From contig NZ_CP028415.1 in NCBI RefSeq assembly GCF_000722765.2, positions 1,680,501 to 1,744,500 on the forward strand: a stretch of DNA of 64,000 bases. The letters run 5' to 3'. Under the pieces are notes generated by a model. That model did not search any database. It was given only the letters and a program-made list of their open reading frames with translations, and was not told the origin of the DNA. This DNA is from Streptococcus mitis. GTDB lineage: Bacteria; Bacillota; Bacilli; Lactobacillales; Streptococcaceae. The translations under genes were made by a program, and so were the position numbers. Every line of letters begins with the position of its first letter. Positions within the stretch are counted from its first letter, which is position 1. Positions 1 through 10,856 of this stretch are shown piece after piece.

Positions 1-454
1 AAATACCGTCGTTAACTGTTGTTACGTATTTAGTAAAGATTTCGTGAACAGCTGGATCTGGTTCGTATCCATTTTCTTTCAAAGTAGTTTCAGCCATACG
101 GATACCACCTTTTGGCATGAAGTTCAATTTGAAGAGTTCATCGTTTTGGATACCGAAGATAACTTCGTTTTCTTTATCGATAAATCCTGCTGGGATATCA
201 GCGATAGATGTTGGACGAGTGTCCATTGGGAAACGAGTTTCTTCGTAGTGAGCCTTAGTTTCTTCTACAATTTTTTTGATGTGAAGTGAACGTTCTGTTG
301 GTCCTGCAAGGAAGCTTTCGTCTCCATCATAAGGTGTGTAGTTAGCTTGTACGAAGCGTGATACACTTGCTTTTTCTTTCCAATCTACGCCTTTGAAGCC
401 TTCCCAAGCTTTGTCAAAAATATCTTGTGCTTCAACAACTGTCTTAACAACCAT
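1..454 (-). CDS. pflB: Formate acetyltransferase (pyruvate formate-lyase), N-terminal part, truncated by the window edge
   Basis: Glycyl-radical enzyme that converts pyruvate and CoA to acetyl-CoA and formate in mixed-acid fermentation, in the cytoplasm. About 151 N-terminal residues are visible, starting [13 protein letters not shown] and containing the PFL-type segments [12 protein letters not shown] and [15 protein letters not shown]. The radical glycine and the active-site cysteines lie outside the window. The start at 454 is preceded by a GAGGAC Shine-Dalgarno at 461-466. A promoter with an overlapping cre-like site lies upstream, which fits the CcpA control known for streptococcal pfl. 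Identification rests on recognising the N-terminus. Confidence 0.93.
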   Translation of the reverse strand, partial: MVVKTVVEAQDIFDKAWEGFKGVDWKEKASVSRFVQANYTPYDGDESFLAGPTERSLHIKKIVEETKAHYEETRFPMDTRPTSIADIPAGFIDKENEVIFGIQNDELFKLNFMPKGGIRMAETTLKENGYEPDPAVHEIFTKYVTTVNDGI

Positions 455-509
455 GTTAATGTCCTCTTTTTTCTTTCTAGTAACAACCATCTGTTACATT
501 CATGAGACA

Positions 510-541
510 AGTATACCATACAGTAATCGTTTTCAACAAGT
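510..541 (-). promoter_or_regulatory. pflB promoter with cre-like (CcpA) site
   Basis: On the minus strand a TATACT -10 (510-515) has a TTGTTG or TTGAAA -35 upstream at about 18 or 15 bp. The sequence TTGAAAACGATTACTG (521-536) overlaps the -35 and resembles the catabolite-responsive element consensus. The motif is seen; CcpA binding is inferred. Confidence 0.55.
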
Positions 542-619
542 AGAAAATCCCTTTTTTTACACTTTCTTTTCTAAAACAGTCTATATTTTGTTCCAAACTG
601 TATTATATTTTTGAAAAAA

Positions 620-658
620 TTATACCCTTTTTTCTTTTTTTCAGAAAAAAGGGTATAA
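620..658. repeat. Perfect 16-bp inverted repeat between pflB and dinB carrying two opposed TATAAT boxes
   Basis: The arms at 620-635 and 643-658 are exact reverse complements with a 7-base T-rich centre. The right arm and its edge form TATAAT on the plus strand (654-659), in place for dinB. The left arm gives TATAAT on the minus strand (619-624), pointing to pflB. No strong -35 lies at the right distance for either. It may be an operator, a cruciform or an RNA hairpin. Confidence 0.6.
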
Positions 659-692
659 TAAAAGAAAATAAGCAGTAAAAAGGGGGCTAGGC

Positions 693-1754
693 ATGTTGAT
701 TTTTCCTTTATTAAATGATTTGTCAAGAAAAATCATCCATATTGACATGGATGCCTTTTTTGCTGCGGTGGAAATCAGAGATAATCCTAAACTCAGAGGA
801 AAACCTGTCATTATCGGCAGTGACCCTCGGCAAACAGGTGGGCGTGGTGTCGTTTCCACTTGTAGCTATGAGGCGCGAGCTTTTGGTGTCCATTCAGCCA
901 TGAGCTCTAAGGAAGCCTATGAGCGTTGTCCCCAGGCCGTCTTCATCTCAGGAAATTATGAAAAATACAAGGCTGTGGGACTCCAGATTCGAACTATCTT
1001 TAAGCGCTATACAGATTTGATTGAACCCATGAGCATTGACGAAGCCTATTTGGATGTAACAGAAAATAAACTCGGCATCAAGTCAGCGGTCAAAATTGCT
1101 CGCCTCATTCAAAAAGACATCTGGCAAGAACTCCATCTAACTGCTTCCGCAGGCGTTTCTTATAACAAATTCTTGGCTAAAATGGCCAGCGATTATCAAA
1201 AGCCACATGGTTTGACAGTGATTCTACCTAACCAGGCTGAGGACTTTCTCAAACAAATGGATATTGCTAAATTTCATGGAGTAGGAAAAAAGACAGTCGA
1301 ACGTCTTCATCAAATGGGTGTTTTTACCGGCGCTGATTTGCTTGAAGTCCCTGAGGTAACCCTAATAGACCGCTTTGGCAGACTGGGCTACGACCTTTAT
1401 CGAAAGGCTCGTGGTATCCACAATTCCCCCGTCAAATCCAATCGCATCCGTAAATCAATCGGCAAGGAAAAAACCTATGGGAAAATTCTCCGTGCCGAGG
1501 AAGACATCAAAAAAGAGCTGACTCTCCTATCAGAACGAGTCGCTCTCAATCTCAATCAACAAGAGAAAACTGGAAAAATTGTCATTCTGAAAATCCGCTA
1601 CGAGGACTTTTCAACTCTTACTAAACGAAAAAGTCTTTCTCAAAAAACACAGGATGCTAGTCAGATAAGCCAAATAGCCCTGCAACTCTATGAAGAATTA
1701 AGCGTGAAAGAAAGAGGTGTCCGCCTGCTGGGGATTACCGTGACTGGATTTTAA
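693..1754 (+). CDS. dinB: DNA polymerase IV (Y-family translesion polymerase)
   Basis: Error-prone polymerase that copies past damaged bases. The 353 residues match the usual DinB length. Catalytic metal ligands are visible in HIDMDAFFA (D18) and SIDEAYLD (D116, E117), followed by [17 protein letters not shown] and a helix-hairpin-helix-like segment ([18 protein letters not shown]) in the thumb. The start at 693 follows an AAAGGGGG ribosome-binding site. It is one of few plus-strand genes here, divergent from pflB. The stop codon abuts a BOX element. The pflB-dinB-uppP neighbourhood matches what I recall from pneumococcus. Confidence 0.95.
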   Translation: MLIFPLLNDLSRKIIHIDMDAFFAAVEIRDNPKLRGKPVIIGSDPRQTGGRGVVSTCSYEARAFGVHSAMSSKEAYERCPQAVFISGNYEKYKAVGLQIRTIFKRYTDLIEPMSIDEAYLDVTENKLGIKSAVKIARLIQKDIWQELHLTASAGVSYNKFLAKMASDYQKPHGLTVILPNQAEDFLKQMDIAKFHGVGKKTVERLHQMGVFTGADLLEVPEVTLIDRFGRLGYDLYRKARGIHNSPVKSNRIRKSIGKEKTYGKILRAEEDIKKELTLLSERVALNLNQQEKTGKIVILKIRYEDFSTLTKRKSLSQKTQDASQISQIALQLYEELSVKERGVRLLGITVTGF

Positions 1755-1865
1755 TACTTTTCGAAAATCTCTTCAAACTACGTCAGCTCTATCTGCAACC
1801 TCAAAACAGTGTTTTGAGCAACCTTTGGCTAGCTTCCTAGTTTGCTCTTTGATTTTCATTGAGTA
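1755..1865 (+). repeat. BOX element (short form)
   Basis: Starts TACTTTTCGAAAATCTCTTC (boxA end) and finishes with the boxC-like TTGATTTTCATTGAGTA. It lacks the central segment carried by the copies at 10707 and 29865. It begins one base after the dinB stop. Confidence 0.85.
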
Positions 1866-1867
1866 TA

Positions 1868-1897
1868 AAACCTTGAAGAGGTTCCCCTTCAAGGTTT
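1868..1897. terminator. Bidirectional intrinsic terminator between dinB and uppP
   Basis: AAACCTTGAAG and CTTCAAGGTTTT form an 11-bp stem with A/T tracts on both sides. It can serve dinB on the plus strand and uppP on the minus strand. Confidence 0.8.
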
Positions 1898-1900
1898 TTC

Positions 1901-2746
1901 TTATACAAATAAACGAACAAAGCTATACAGTAGCAAGACACTACCAAGGACAATACGATATTTACCAAACATCGTAAAGTCGTGTTTTTTAACATAGCTG
2001 GTCAAGAAGCGAATGGCAACCATGCTGACTGCAAAAGCGACGCCCATCGCAACCAAGAGCAAGAACAATTGCCCAAAGTTCAAGAGTTGTCCTGCTTTTA
2101 CAAATTTGAAAATCTTTAAGGCACTAGCTCCAAACATAACAGGAATCCCTAGATAGAAGGTAAATTCTGTCACAACAGAACGACTGGTTCCATTTAACAA
2201 ACCACCGACAATCGTTGCTCCAGAACGGCTTGTCCCTGGTAAAAGGGCAAGAACTTGGAAGAGGCCGATATAGAAGGCTGTCGTATAAGGAAGCTTGTCC
2301 AACTCTGTTACACTCGGCTCGATAGCACGAGCTTTATTGCGCTTTTCCAAATAGATAAAGGCAATCCCATAGATAATCAACATGAGAGCAACTGAAACCA
2401 TGTTATGGAAGTGGGTATCAAACCAATCATCAAACTTAAATACTGCAAGCAAAGGTAAAGTGGCAACCAAGACCTTCAACCACAGTCTCCAAGTCTTACG
2501 AACTTCCTGCTTGTCCTTAGTCGGTTTGAAAGGATTGAGCTTGTTAAAGTAAATGACCATAACCGCTAAAATAGCACCAAGCTGAATCACGACATTAAAC
2601 ATGGACATAAAGGCTTCATTTTGATTTTGGTATTGGATAAATTCCTCTGCTAAAATCAAGTGACCTGTACTGGAAATCGGCAACCATTCCGTAATTCCTT
2701 CAACAATACCGAAGAAGATAGATTTTAAAATTTCAATAAGATACAT
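1901..2746 (-). CDS. uppP: Undecaprenyl-diphosphatase (bacitracin resistance, BacA type)
   Basis: Integral membrane enzyme that dephosphorylates undecaprenyl pyrophosphate so the lipid carrier for peptidoglycan and other wall polymers can be reused. Over-expression gives bacitracin resistance in known systems. The 281 residues carry the two BacA signatures, [16 protein letters not shown] near residue 16 and [13 protein letters not shown] near 170, with about seven or eight hydrophobic helices. It is transcribed away from dinB and shares a bidirectional terminator with it. Confidence 0.95.
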   Translation of the reverse strand: MYLIEILKSIFFGIVEGITEWLPISSTGHLILAEEFIQYQNQNEAFMSMFNVVIQLGAILAVMVIYFNKLNPFKPTKDKQEVRKTWRLWLKVLVATLPLLAVFKFDDWFDTHFHNMVSVALMLIIYGIAFIYLEKRNKARAIEPSVTELDKLPYTTAFYIGLFQVLALLPGTSRSGATIVGGLLNGTSRSVVTEFTFYLGIPVMFGASALKIFKFVKAGQLLNFGQLFLLLVAMGVAFAVSMVAIRFLTSYVKKHDFTMFGKYRIVLGSVLLLYSFVRLFV

Positions 2747-2806
2747 AGATTACTCCTTTTTCTATCTTCCATTATAGCATATTTTTTCAGTCTGTGATAG
2801 CTCTCT

Positions 2807-4698
2807 TTAAAAGGCGCCGATACTGCCACCGCCTCCCCCTCCAGAGAAGCCACCGCCAGAACTTCCACTTCCAGAAGATACGGAATAGGTACTTGCTGTA
2901 TTTGCGACACTAGCATAATGGCTCATTTGCGCGCTTGAATGATAAAACATACTATGCCAGCCATAAGCTACATAGAGGTTGATATCTGGATTTTCCACTT
3001 GAATATGATGAACCTTCATCAAATGACTAACCTTATCCGCATAGCCAAATAGGGTTGCATAGACCAAGAGGCGATTCCAGACTACAATACTTTCCAACTC
3101 TGCCTGATCCAATCGCGCAATCTCACGTAACATATTTTCAAAACTGGTCCAGAGGTAGTATACTTCTGCTCCTGCTTCATTTAGGACACCATCACGATTA
3201 TCTAGCCGAAGCTTCCAATAATAGAAAACAGCCAAAACCAAACCTAGAAAACCAAGTATTGGCAAGGGGAAGTAAAGATAGCCATAAACATCCAAACTGT
3301 ACAAGAACAAACCAAATCCGATAAATAGGGGCAAGATAGTCAAGACACCCATACCTACTTGCAAGGCCTTTTCCCCACCAGTTAAAGGACGATAATAATC
3401 TGGGAGCCCCCAGAAGGAAACTCGACTTCTCACTCCTTCTTGCATCTGGTTCAATACTTCTTCAAAAGAAGATTTGAGCTGACGCCCCTTTGCTTGAATC
3501 CGTTTTTCATCAGAGACTTTTGCTCTACGATAAAGACTATCAGATACCTTGTAATCCGCAAACAAATTGGAAAGAGTTTCTTCTTTTTTGCCTGAAAAAG
3601 CCAGATTTAGACAGTCTTTCTCAAAGCTTGACAAACCATCTTCTTTTACTAGCCTCAAACCAACTGCATCTCCTTCTGAAATGATAGAGACATTCCCACG
3701 GTCTATCACATCTAGCAAGGTAGCTTGAATAAGTTGGTCAAAGGTAAATTTTCCAGCTCCTTTTGTTAGAGGACTCACTTCCTCCAAGGAGGTCGAGTAG
3801 ACAGCCTCTGATAATACCATAGGCTCTAATTCCATTGGTGGCTCATAGAGACGATGATTTTTAGCATATTTGACCGAAGGAGTAGTCTTTCTTCTATAAA
3901 TAAAATAGAAGCAGACGCTCAGTAACAAGGAGATAGAAAGTATCGAAGGAAATACCCAAGTAAGGAGTTGTTTACTTTGATTTTTTTCTTTAACAATCGA
4001 GTCTTCTATCTTATTAAACTCTTCTAAATGATTCCCTTTCAAGCCCTGATCCCTAGCGCTAGCAAAATCAGTTCGAGGCCAATAGGCATGCAATTCAACT
4101 CCACGCTTAGACGGAAGATTGTCTAAACGAATAGTATAATCAATGTTACTCTTTTCAATCGTTCCTTCTTTAAAAAGTTTTCCTGTGTGGAAAAAGAGTT
4201 TTTCAGCCCCCTTATCACCCCTTACATGAAATTCAAACTTTCCAATAGCCCCTGAACTATCTGTTAAAGGTTGCCAATTTAATTCAGCGATATCATCATA
4301 TAAAAAAGCAAATTCTTTAAGTTCCAGACAAGGTCAACTTCAACTGTGTCACCTTCCTGACCTGGATTATAAACTTTAACAGTATAACCATCTGCTCCCT
4401 CTATCACTTCGCTAGTAACGTCTGCTGGTTCAGCACCATTTTTCGCAGCCTGAACCTTTGGATGAGGATCAATGTCAAATCCACTAGGCATCTTGCCAGC
4501 ACGTCCAAGTCCCACGATTTGTCCCTTAAAGTCTTCATCAAACCGATAAACTATCTTCTGTCTAAATTCTGCTGTATTGTCTGTATGAATATACAAATCC
4601 CCTTGATAGGAGTTTATCTTGAAATCAATGGCCAAAACAGAGAATGGCAGAAGGCAAAATAAGCCTAAGACCAGTAAGAAAAAAATTTTTTTCATCAA
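2807..4698 (-). pseudogene. DUF2207-type membrane protein, frameshifted
   Basis: Two consecutive minus-strand frames make one protein of the DUF2207 family. The first frame (from 4698) has a signal peptide (MMKKIFFLLVLGLFCLLPFSVLA) and the extracellular beta-rich domain. The second frame (to 2807) continues that domain, then has transmembrane segments, a cytoplasmic part with further hydrophobic helices, and a Gly/Ser-rich tail (SSGGGFSGGGGGG). The frames join at 4302-4307, where a run of six T on the coding strand would need seven to read NLKNLLFLYDD. No ATG is well placed to restart the second frame before 4093. It is either a true inactivated gene or a homopolymer sequencing error. Family function is unknown. 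Confidence 0.8.
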
Positions 4699-4716
4699 CT
4701 AAGCCCCCTTTTTATC

Positions 4717-4733
4717 TTTGCTATCATTATATC
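4717..4733 (-). promoter_or_regulatory. Extended -10 promoter for the DUF2207 gene
   Basis: The minus strand carries TGATATAAT, an extended -10 box, about 20 bp ahead of a GGGGGC Shine-Dalgarno and the start at 4698. No good -35 was found. Confidence 0.5.
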
Positions 4734-4762
4734 ATTTTTTCTCAAGTAAGGGCTTACCTGTA

Positions 4763-4791
4763 TTGAAAAATAGAGTTTTTTTCGATAAAAT
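4763..4791 (+). promoter_or_regulatory. Promoter of the amino-acid ABC transporter operon
   Basis: TTGAAA (4763-4768), a 17-bp spacer and TAAAAT (4786-4791) precede the gene starting at 4833. Confidence 0.7.
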
Positions 4792-4832
4792 AGGAGACGG
4801 TTATTTTTTAATAGATTGGAATAGGAGAAATC

Positions 4833-6398
4833 ATGAAAAAAATATACTTATCTATTTTCACAAGTCTCTTGCTGATGCTGGGACTTGTCAATGTTGCTCA
4901 AGCCGATGAATATTTACGCATCGGGATGGAAGCAGCATATGCTCCCTTTAACTGGACCCAGGATGATGATAGCAATGGAGCTGTCAAAATCGATGGAACC
5001 AACCAGTACGCCAATGGATACGATGTCCAGATTGCCAAGAAAATCGCTAAGGACTTAGGTAAAGAACCTTTGGTTGTTAAAACTAAGTGGGAAGGATTGA
5101 TTCCCGCCCTCACTTCTGGTAAAATCGACATGATCATTGCTGGTATGAGCCCAACCGCTGAACGCAAACAAGAAATTGCCTTTTCAAGCAGTTATTACAC
5201 CAGTGAGCCCGTATTAGTAGTTAAAAAAGATTCTACCTATGCTAAAGCTAAAAATTTAAATGACTTCGACGGAGCTAAAATCACTTCACAGCAAGGTGTT
5301 TACCTTTATGACTTGATTGAACAAATACCAGGAGCCAAGAAAGAGACGGCAATGGGCGATTTTGCTCAGATGCGTCAAGCTCTTGAGGCTGGCGTTATCG
5401 ATGCCTATGTTTCTGAACGTCCGGAGGCTTTAACTGCTGAAGTGGCTAATTCAAAATTTAAAATGATTAAACCAGAAACAGAATTCAAGACTGGAGAAGA
5501 AGATACAGCTATCGCCATTGGTCTTCGTAAAGATGATAATCGTATCAGTCAAATTAACGCCAGCATCGAAACCATTTCAAAAGATGACCAAGTTGCCTTG
5601 ATGGATCGTATGATCAAGGAGCAACCTGCCGAAGCTACAACAACTGAAGAGACTAGCAGTAGTTTCTTTAGCCAAGTTGCCAAAATTCTTTCTGAAAACT
5701 GGCAACAGCTCTTGCGTGGTGCTGGTATCACTCTTTTAATCTCTATTGTCGGAACCATCATAGGTCTCATTATTGGACTTGCCATCGGTGTCTTCCGTAC
5801 TGCCCCTCTCTCTGAGAATAAAGCTATTTATGGTCTACAAAAACTAGTTAGTTGGATTCTCAATGTCTACATTGAAATTTTTCGTGGTACACCAATGATT
5901 GTTCAATCGATGGTTATCTACTATGGAACTGCTCAAGCTTTTGGGATTAACCTTGACCGCACACTGGCTGCTATCTTCATCGTTTCAATCAACACCGGTG
6001 CCTACATGACTGAAATCGTCCGTGGCGGTATCCTAGCAGTTGACAAGGGACAATTCGAAGCTGCCACAGCTCTTGGCATGAGCCACAACCAAACCATGCG
6101 TAAGATTGTGCTACCTCAGGTTGTTCGCAATATCCTACCCGCAACTGGTAATGAATTTGTCATCAATATCAAAGATACATCTGTATTGAACGTTATCTCT
6201 GTTGTCGAACTGTATTTCTCAGGAAATACCGTGGCAACTCAAACCTATCAATACTTCCAGACATTTACAATCATCGCCGTGATTTACTTTGTCCTCACCT
6301 TCACTGTTACTCGCATCTTGCGCTTCATTGAACGAAGAATGGATATGGATACCTATACTACAGGTGGTAACCAATTGCAAACGGAGGAATTGAAATAA
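4833..6398 (+). CDS. Amino-acid ABC transporter, fused substrate-binding protein and permease (GlnHP type)
   Basis: A signal peptide ([24 protein letters not shown]) is followed by a family-3 solute-binding domain (about residues 28-255, with GMSPTAERK and [15 protein letters not shown]). A HisM/GlnP-type permease domain follows (about 285-505), with the EAA loop [21 protein letters not shown] that contacts the ATPase. Fusion of the two is usual in streptococci and lactic acid bacteria. Polar amino acids such as glutamine are the likely substrate, but specificity cannot be read from sequence. It overlaps the downstream ATPase gene by one base (TAATG), so the two are co-translated. RBS AGGAGA lies before 4833. 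Confidence 0.9.
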   Translation: MKKIYLSIFTSLLLMLGLVNVAQADEYLRIGMEAAYAPFNWTQDDDSNGAVKIDGTNQYANGYDVQIAKKIAKDLGKEPLVVKTKWEGLIPALTSGKIDMIIAGMSPTAERKQEIAFSSSYYTSEPVLVVKKDSTYAKAKNLNDFDGAKITSQQGVYLYDLIEQIPGAKKETAMGDFAQMRQALEAGVIDAYVSERPEALTAEVANSKFKMIKPETEFKTGEEDTAIAIGLRKDDNRISQINASIETISKDDQVALMDRMIKEQPAEATTTEETSSSFFSQVAKILSENWQQLLRGAGITLLISIVGTIIGLIIGLAIGVFRTAPLSENKAIYGLQKLVSWILNVYIEIFRGTPMIVQSMVIYYGTAQAFGINLDRTLAAIFIVSINTGAYMTEIVRGGILAVDKGQFEAATALGMSHNQTMRKIVLPQVVRNILPATGNEFVINIKDTSVLNVISVVELYFSGNTVATQTYQYFQTFTIIAVIYFVLTFTVTRILRFIERRMDMDTYTTGGNQLQTEELK

Positions 6399-7138
6399 TG
6401 ACACAAGCAATCCTTGAAATTAAACACCTCAAAAAATCTTATGGACAAAACGAAGTATTAAAAGACATTTCTCTCACCGTCCACAAGGGAGAAGTTATTT
6501 CGATTATCGGAAGTTCAGGAAGTGGTAAATCAACCTTACTACGTTCCATTAACCTTCTTGAAACGCCAACCGATGGACAAATCCTTTATCATGGACAAAA
6601 CGTCCTCGAAAAAGGATATGACCTCACGCAATACCGTGAAAAGTTGGGAATGGTTTTCCAATCCTTTAACCTTTTTGAAAATCTCAACGTTCTTGAAAAT
6701 ACAATCGTCGCTCAGACAACTGTCCTTAAACGCGAACGTGCAGAAGCTGAAAAGATTGCCAAAGAAAACTTGGAAAAAGTCGGCATGGGAGCACGCTACT
6801 GGCAAGCCAAACCAAAACAACTCTCAGGGGGTCAAAAACAACGTGTGGCCATCGCTCGTGCCCTCTCCATGAATCCTGACGCTATTCTCTTTGATGAACC
6901 AACATCAGCTCTCGATCCAGAAATGGTTGGAGAAGTCCTCAAAATCATGCAAGATTTGGCTCAGGAAGGCTTGACTATGATTGTAGTGACTCACGAGATG
7001 GAATTCGCCCGTGATGTCTCTCACCGTGTGATCTTTATGGATAAGGGTGTGATTGCTGAAGAAGGTAAACCAGAAGACCTCTTCACTAATCCTAAAGAAG
7101 ACCGTACAAAAGAGTTTCTTCAACGTTATCTCAAATAA
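6398..7138 (+). CDS. glnQ: Amino-acid ABC transporter ATP-binding protein (GlnQ type)
   Basis: ATPase that powers the fused binding-protein/permease encoded immediately upstream. The 246 residues have Walker [10 protein letters not shown] (38-46), Q-loop FQSFNLF, signature LSGGQKQR, Walker B AILFDEP, D-loop SALD and the switch histidine in VVTHEM. The start codon overlaps the stop of the upstream gene, and an intrinsic terminator follows at 7143. The symbol is by family resemblance; the substrate is not proven. Confidence 0.92.
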   Translation: MTQAILEIKHLKKSYGQNEVLKDISLTVHKGEVISIIGSSGSGKSTLLRSINLLETPTDGQILYHGQNVLEKGYDLTQYREKLGMVFQSFNLFENLNVLENTIVAQTTVLKRERAEAEKIAKENLEKVGMGARYWQAKPKQLSGGQKQRVAIARALSMNPDAILFDEPTSALDPEMVGEVLKIMQDLAQEGLTMIVVTHEMEFARDVSHRVIFMDKGVIAEEGKPEDLFTNPKEDRTKEFLQRYLK

Positions 7139-7142
7139 AAAG

Positions 7143-7172
7143 AAAAGGCTGCATCAACCGTGCAGTCTTTTT
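7143..7172 (+). terminator. Terminator after the amino-acid transporter operon
   Basis: The stem AAAAGGCTGCA / TGCAGTCTTTTT ends in a T run, four bases after the stop codon. Confidence 0.8.
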
Positions 7173-7228
7173 GTTATACTATAAATGAAAAGGCAGACTC
7201 TATTCAAGAATCCGCCATCATCCAAAGA

Positions 7229-7444
7229 TTAATCTTCAAATTTTTCATGATTTTTATCATAGAAATCAATTAAACCTAGAGCCGTTTCAAACGAAATATT
7301 TTTTACTTTTGCACGCCCCTGCGCTAGAGCAATGATAGACATTTCACGCGCATTCGTTTCTTTAGAGATACGGTAGCCTGTGATCTTCTTATCACGAACC
7401 CAGCCAACAACTGATTCTACTTTTTCAAAGTTTGACTTAGCCAT
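7229..7444 (-). CDS. Small HTH-like protein of unknown function
   Basis: The 71-residue protein starts MAKSNFEKVESVVGW. Residues 21-60 (ITGYRISKETNAREMSIIAL, then GRAKVKNISFETALGLIDF) look like a compact Cro/XRE-type helix-turn-helix, in which RISKET would be the second helix and the following segment the recognition helix. This is my pattern reading, not a database match. The start is preceded by AGGAG and by a consensus promoter at 7478-7506, which supports a real single gene. It sits next to a long AT-rich gap. Possible roles are regulator or antitoxin-like protein; no partner gene is visible. Confidence 0.7.
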   Translation of the reverse strand: MAKSNFEKVESVVGWVRDKKITGYRISKETNAREMSIIALAQGRAKVKNISFETALGLIDFYDKNHEKFED

Positions 7445-7477
7445 GTCCTTCTCCTATTTTCTTCTTTACGATATTTA

Positions 7478-7506
7478 ATTGTATACGTTTTTATGTCTTT
7501 TGTCAA
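7478..7506 (-). promoter_or_regulatory. Consensus promoter of the 71-residue HTH-like gene
   Basis: On the minus strand TTGACA (7501-7506), 17 bp, then TACAAT (7478-7483), about 33 bp before the start codon. Confidence 0.75.
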
Positions 7507-8111
7507 TAAAAAAACATATATTCAATAAAATTAATGATTTATTTTTCTATTACTATCTTATTAAAGCTGATAATATATAGGTTTTTGCTTGCTATAAACC
7601 ATTAGTAATTACCTTTAAAATAATTGCATTATTAACTCTTTTATTTGTAATAATATTCATATTTGCAAATACCAGTTTTTGATAAGTTAGACAGGTTTTA
7701 TCTTCAACTTTATTCTACTTATCCAACTTTAAAAGGACATTTCTAATAGTGGAAGACTTTATCTCCACACTATTTCTAACTATTCTTTTTCTTCTCCTTC
7801 TTCGACTTTCTTCCTGTCTGTATAAGCACTTTTTCACTTGCTCAACTGGTACTATTTATTTACTTTATCAAGATTCCTTTTGTTTCTCCTACCTCATTAA
7901 AAGATGAGTAGTCAGTAAACTATTGTATTCTATCTTTCGACATTTTCTACTGCTTTTATCTTCTTAGTATTGATTATTTTTTCTATTTCCTATTATATTT
8001 AGCCAAATTTCATATTAGCTATATATAAAATAGTGGATTCTAAAAATACTCCTTATATATAATAAGTAATTTTACTCCCCTACTATAAACTGAATCAAAA
8101 AATAATAGGTA

Positions 8112-8159
8112 CTATAATGACTTGTGATAGAAATAACGTAATCGATTTCCTAAGTCCAT
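8112..8159 (-). pseudogene. 15-codon frame behind a strong promoter; possible N-terminal relic of an HTH regulator
   Basis: ATG at 8159 follows a GGGGGC Shine-Dalgarno and encodes MDLGNRLRYFYHKSL before TAG. The residues resemble the usual start of XRE-family regulators (M-L-G-RLRYLR-K), and the reading frame then decays. It could also be a short leader or micropeptide. Confidence 0.35.
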
Positions 8160-8185
8160 AGGAATCGCCCCCTTTCTTCACCCTC

Positions 8186-8214
8186 ATTATAGCACCTATA
8201 CATCAGTTGTGCAA
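8186..8214 (-). promoter_or_regulatory. Orphan promoter reading into the gene-poor interval
   Basis: On the minus strand TTGCAC (8209-8214), 17 bp, TATAAT (8186-8191). It lies downstream of ilvA and has no normal-sized gene after it. Confidence 0.65.
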
Positions 8215-8240
8215 ATAATATGATATTTTTTTATTAGTCC

Positions 8241-9491
8241 TCAGACAAGCATATTATAGAGCGTTTCATTACCATTTAAGTTAATATAAGATGGATCAAA
8301 ACCTTCCATTCGACGAATCAAGCCTGCATAATCATGCTTATCTGCCAAGGCAATCCCAATCAATACTGGGCCTGTCCCCTTGCTAGCTCGCTTGATATAC
8401 TCAAAACGTGTGATATCATCATTTGGCCCCAAGATATCATTTACAAACTCACGCAAAGCCCCCGGACGCTGTGGGAAATTAACCACAAAGTAATGCTTGA
8501 TCCCATCATAAATCAAGGCACGCTCTTCCATTTCCGGCATACGGTTGATATCATTATTTCCTCCAGAAATGATACAACAAATGGTTTTCCCCTTGATATA
8601 TTCAGCTAAAACCTCTAAAGAGGCGATACTAGCCGCTCCAGCAGGTTCTGCGACAATACCTTGCTTAGAGTAAAGGTCAATCAAGGTTTCAGAAATCAAT
8701 CCCTCATCGACACCTACTAAGGTTTGAACATGTTGACGAGTTGCTTCATAGGTCAATTGACCTACCTTTTGTACAGCAATCCCATCCGCAAATTTGTCAA
8801 TTTCTTTGAGTTTAACAGGTCCACCAGCTTCAAAGGCAGCTTTCATGGAACGTGCCCCATTAGCCTCTACTCCGATAACTTCAATTTCTGGACTTGTTTC
8901 CTTGATATAAGTAGAAACCCCAGCAATGAGACCTCCGCCACCAACAGGAACCAAGACAGCATCAAAATCAATCGATTCTTTTCGAGCTTCTTCTAAAATC
9001 TCATAAGCAACTGTCCCTTGACCTGCCTGAACATGGGCATCATCAAAAGGATCAATAAAGGTACGATTTTCAGAAACTGTAAATTCTTGAGCTGCCTTGG
9101 CTGAGGCATCAAAGGTATCGCCAACTAATTTAATGGTCACGAAGTTCCCACCAAAAAAGCGAACTTGCCCAATTTTTTGTTGCGGAGTTGTAATTGGCAT
9201 AAAAATAGTAGCAGGAATTTTCATCTCATTACAAGTATAGGCAACTCCCTGCGCATGATTTCCCGCAGAAGCACAGACTACCCCACGCTCACGTTCTTCC
9301 TTGCTGAGCTGGGAAATGGCATAATAGGCACCACGGATCTTAAAAGAACGAACACGTTGGGCATTTTCTTTTTTCAAATAAATCTTAGCACCATACTTTT
9401 CCGATAAATAATGGTCATAATCCAGTGGGGTATTCACAACCACACCGTTCAAGACCTTATGAGCCTTGATGATATCTTTCGAACTTAACAT
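8241..9491 (-). CDS. ilvA: Threonine deaminase (threonine ammonia-lyase)
   Basis: PLP enzyme that makes 2-oxobutanoate from threonine, the first committed step of isoleucine synthesis. The 416 residues have the PLP lysine in RSFKIRGAY (K51), the phosphate-binding VGGGG loop, the SGGNND segment, and a C-terminal ACT-like regulatory region from about residue 325 (HYFVVNFPQRPGALREF). It lies downstream of ilvC behind an intrinsic terminator and supplies the ilvBNC pathway. The start at 9491 has an AGGAG motif upstream. Confidence 0.94.
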   Translation of the reverse strand: MLSSKDIIKAHKVLNGVVVNTPLDYDHYLSEKYGAKIYLKKENAQRVRSFKIRGAYYAISQLSKEERERGVVCASAGNHAQGVAYTCNEMKIPATIFMPITTPQQKIGQVRFFGGNFVTIKLVGDTFDASAKAAQEFTVSENRTFIDPFDDAHVQAGQGTVAYEILEEARKESIDFDAVLVPVGGGGLIAGVSTYIKETSPEIEVIGVEANGARSMKAAFEAGGPVKLKEIDKFADGIAVQKVGQLTYEATRQHVQTLVGVDEGLISETLIDLYSKQGIVAEPAGAASIASLEVLAEYIKGKTICCIISGGNNDINRMPEMEERALIYDGIKHYFVVNFPQRPGALREFVNDILGPNDDITRFEYIKRASKGTGPVLIGIALADKHDYAGLIRRMEGFDPSYINLNGNETLYNMLV

Positions 9492-9568
9492 CTTTTTCTC
9501 CTAGACTATTTCATACTTATCATAATCCATCTTTTAAAAAGAGATGAATTGATTGATGAATTGATTAT

Positions 9569-9599
9569 AAAAGCGAGTTAGGTCCCCCCAACTCGCCTT
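9569..9599 (-). terminator. Terminator between ilvC and ilvA
   Basis: AAGGCGAGTT and AACTCGCTTTTA form a stem around a G-rich loop. It would end or attenuate ilvBNC transcripts before ilvA. Confidence 0.65.
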
Positions 9600-9617
9600 C
9601 AACTTGATTTCTATCAA

Positions 9618-10673
<1,056 letters not shown>

Positions 10674-10706
10674 TTAGGCTGGTTTAACAAATTTAAAATA
10701 TTTTTA

Positions 10707-10856
10707 TACTCAACGAAAATCAAAGAGCAAATTAGAAAGCTAGCCGCAGACTGCTCAAAGCACTGCTTTGAGGTTGTAGATAAGACTGACGGAGTCAGTA
10801 ACATATACCTACGGCAAGGCAAAGCTAACGTGATTTGAAGAGATTTTAGAAGAGTA
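10707..10856 (-). repeat. BOX element (long form) between ilvN and ilvC
   Basis: Starts TACTCAACGAAAATCAAAGA and ends AGATTTTAGAAGAGTA, the reverse orientation of the copy at 1755. It carries the central CTACGGCAAGGC segment. It ends at the base next to the ilvN stop codon. Confidence 0.85.

Larger units (their letters stand above)
7507..8240. other. Gene-poor, very AT-rich interval
   Basis: No open frame longer than about 60 codons in either direction. The only supported elements are a good minus-strand promoter at 8186-8214 and a 15-codon frame at 8112-8159. Stop codons in all frames and the low-complexity T-rich sequence suggest a decayed gene or an untranslated RNA. No recognisable protein fragment could be traced through it. 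Confidence 0.6.
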
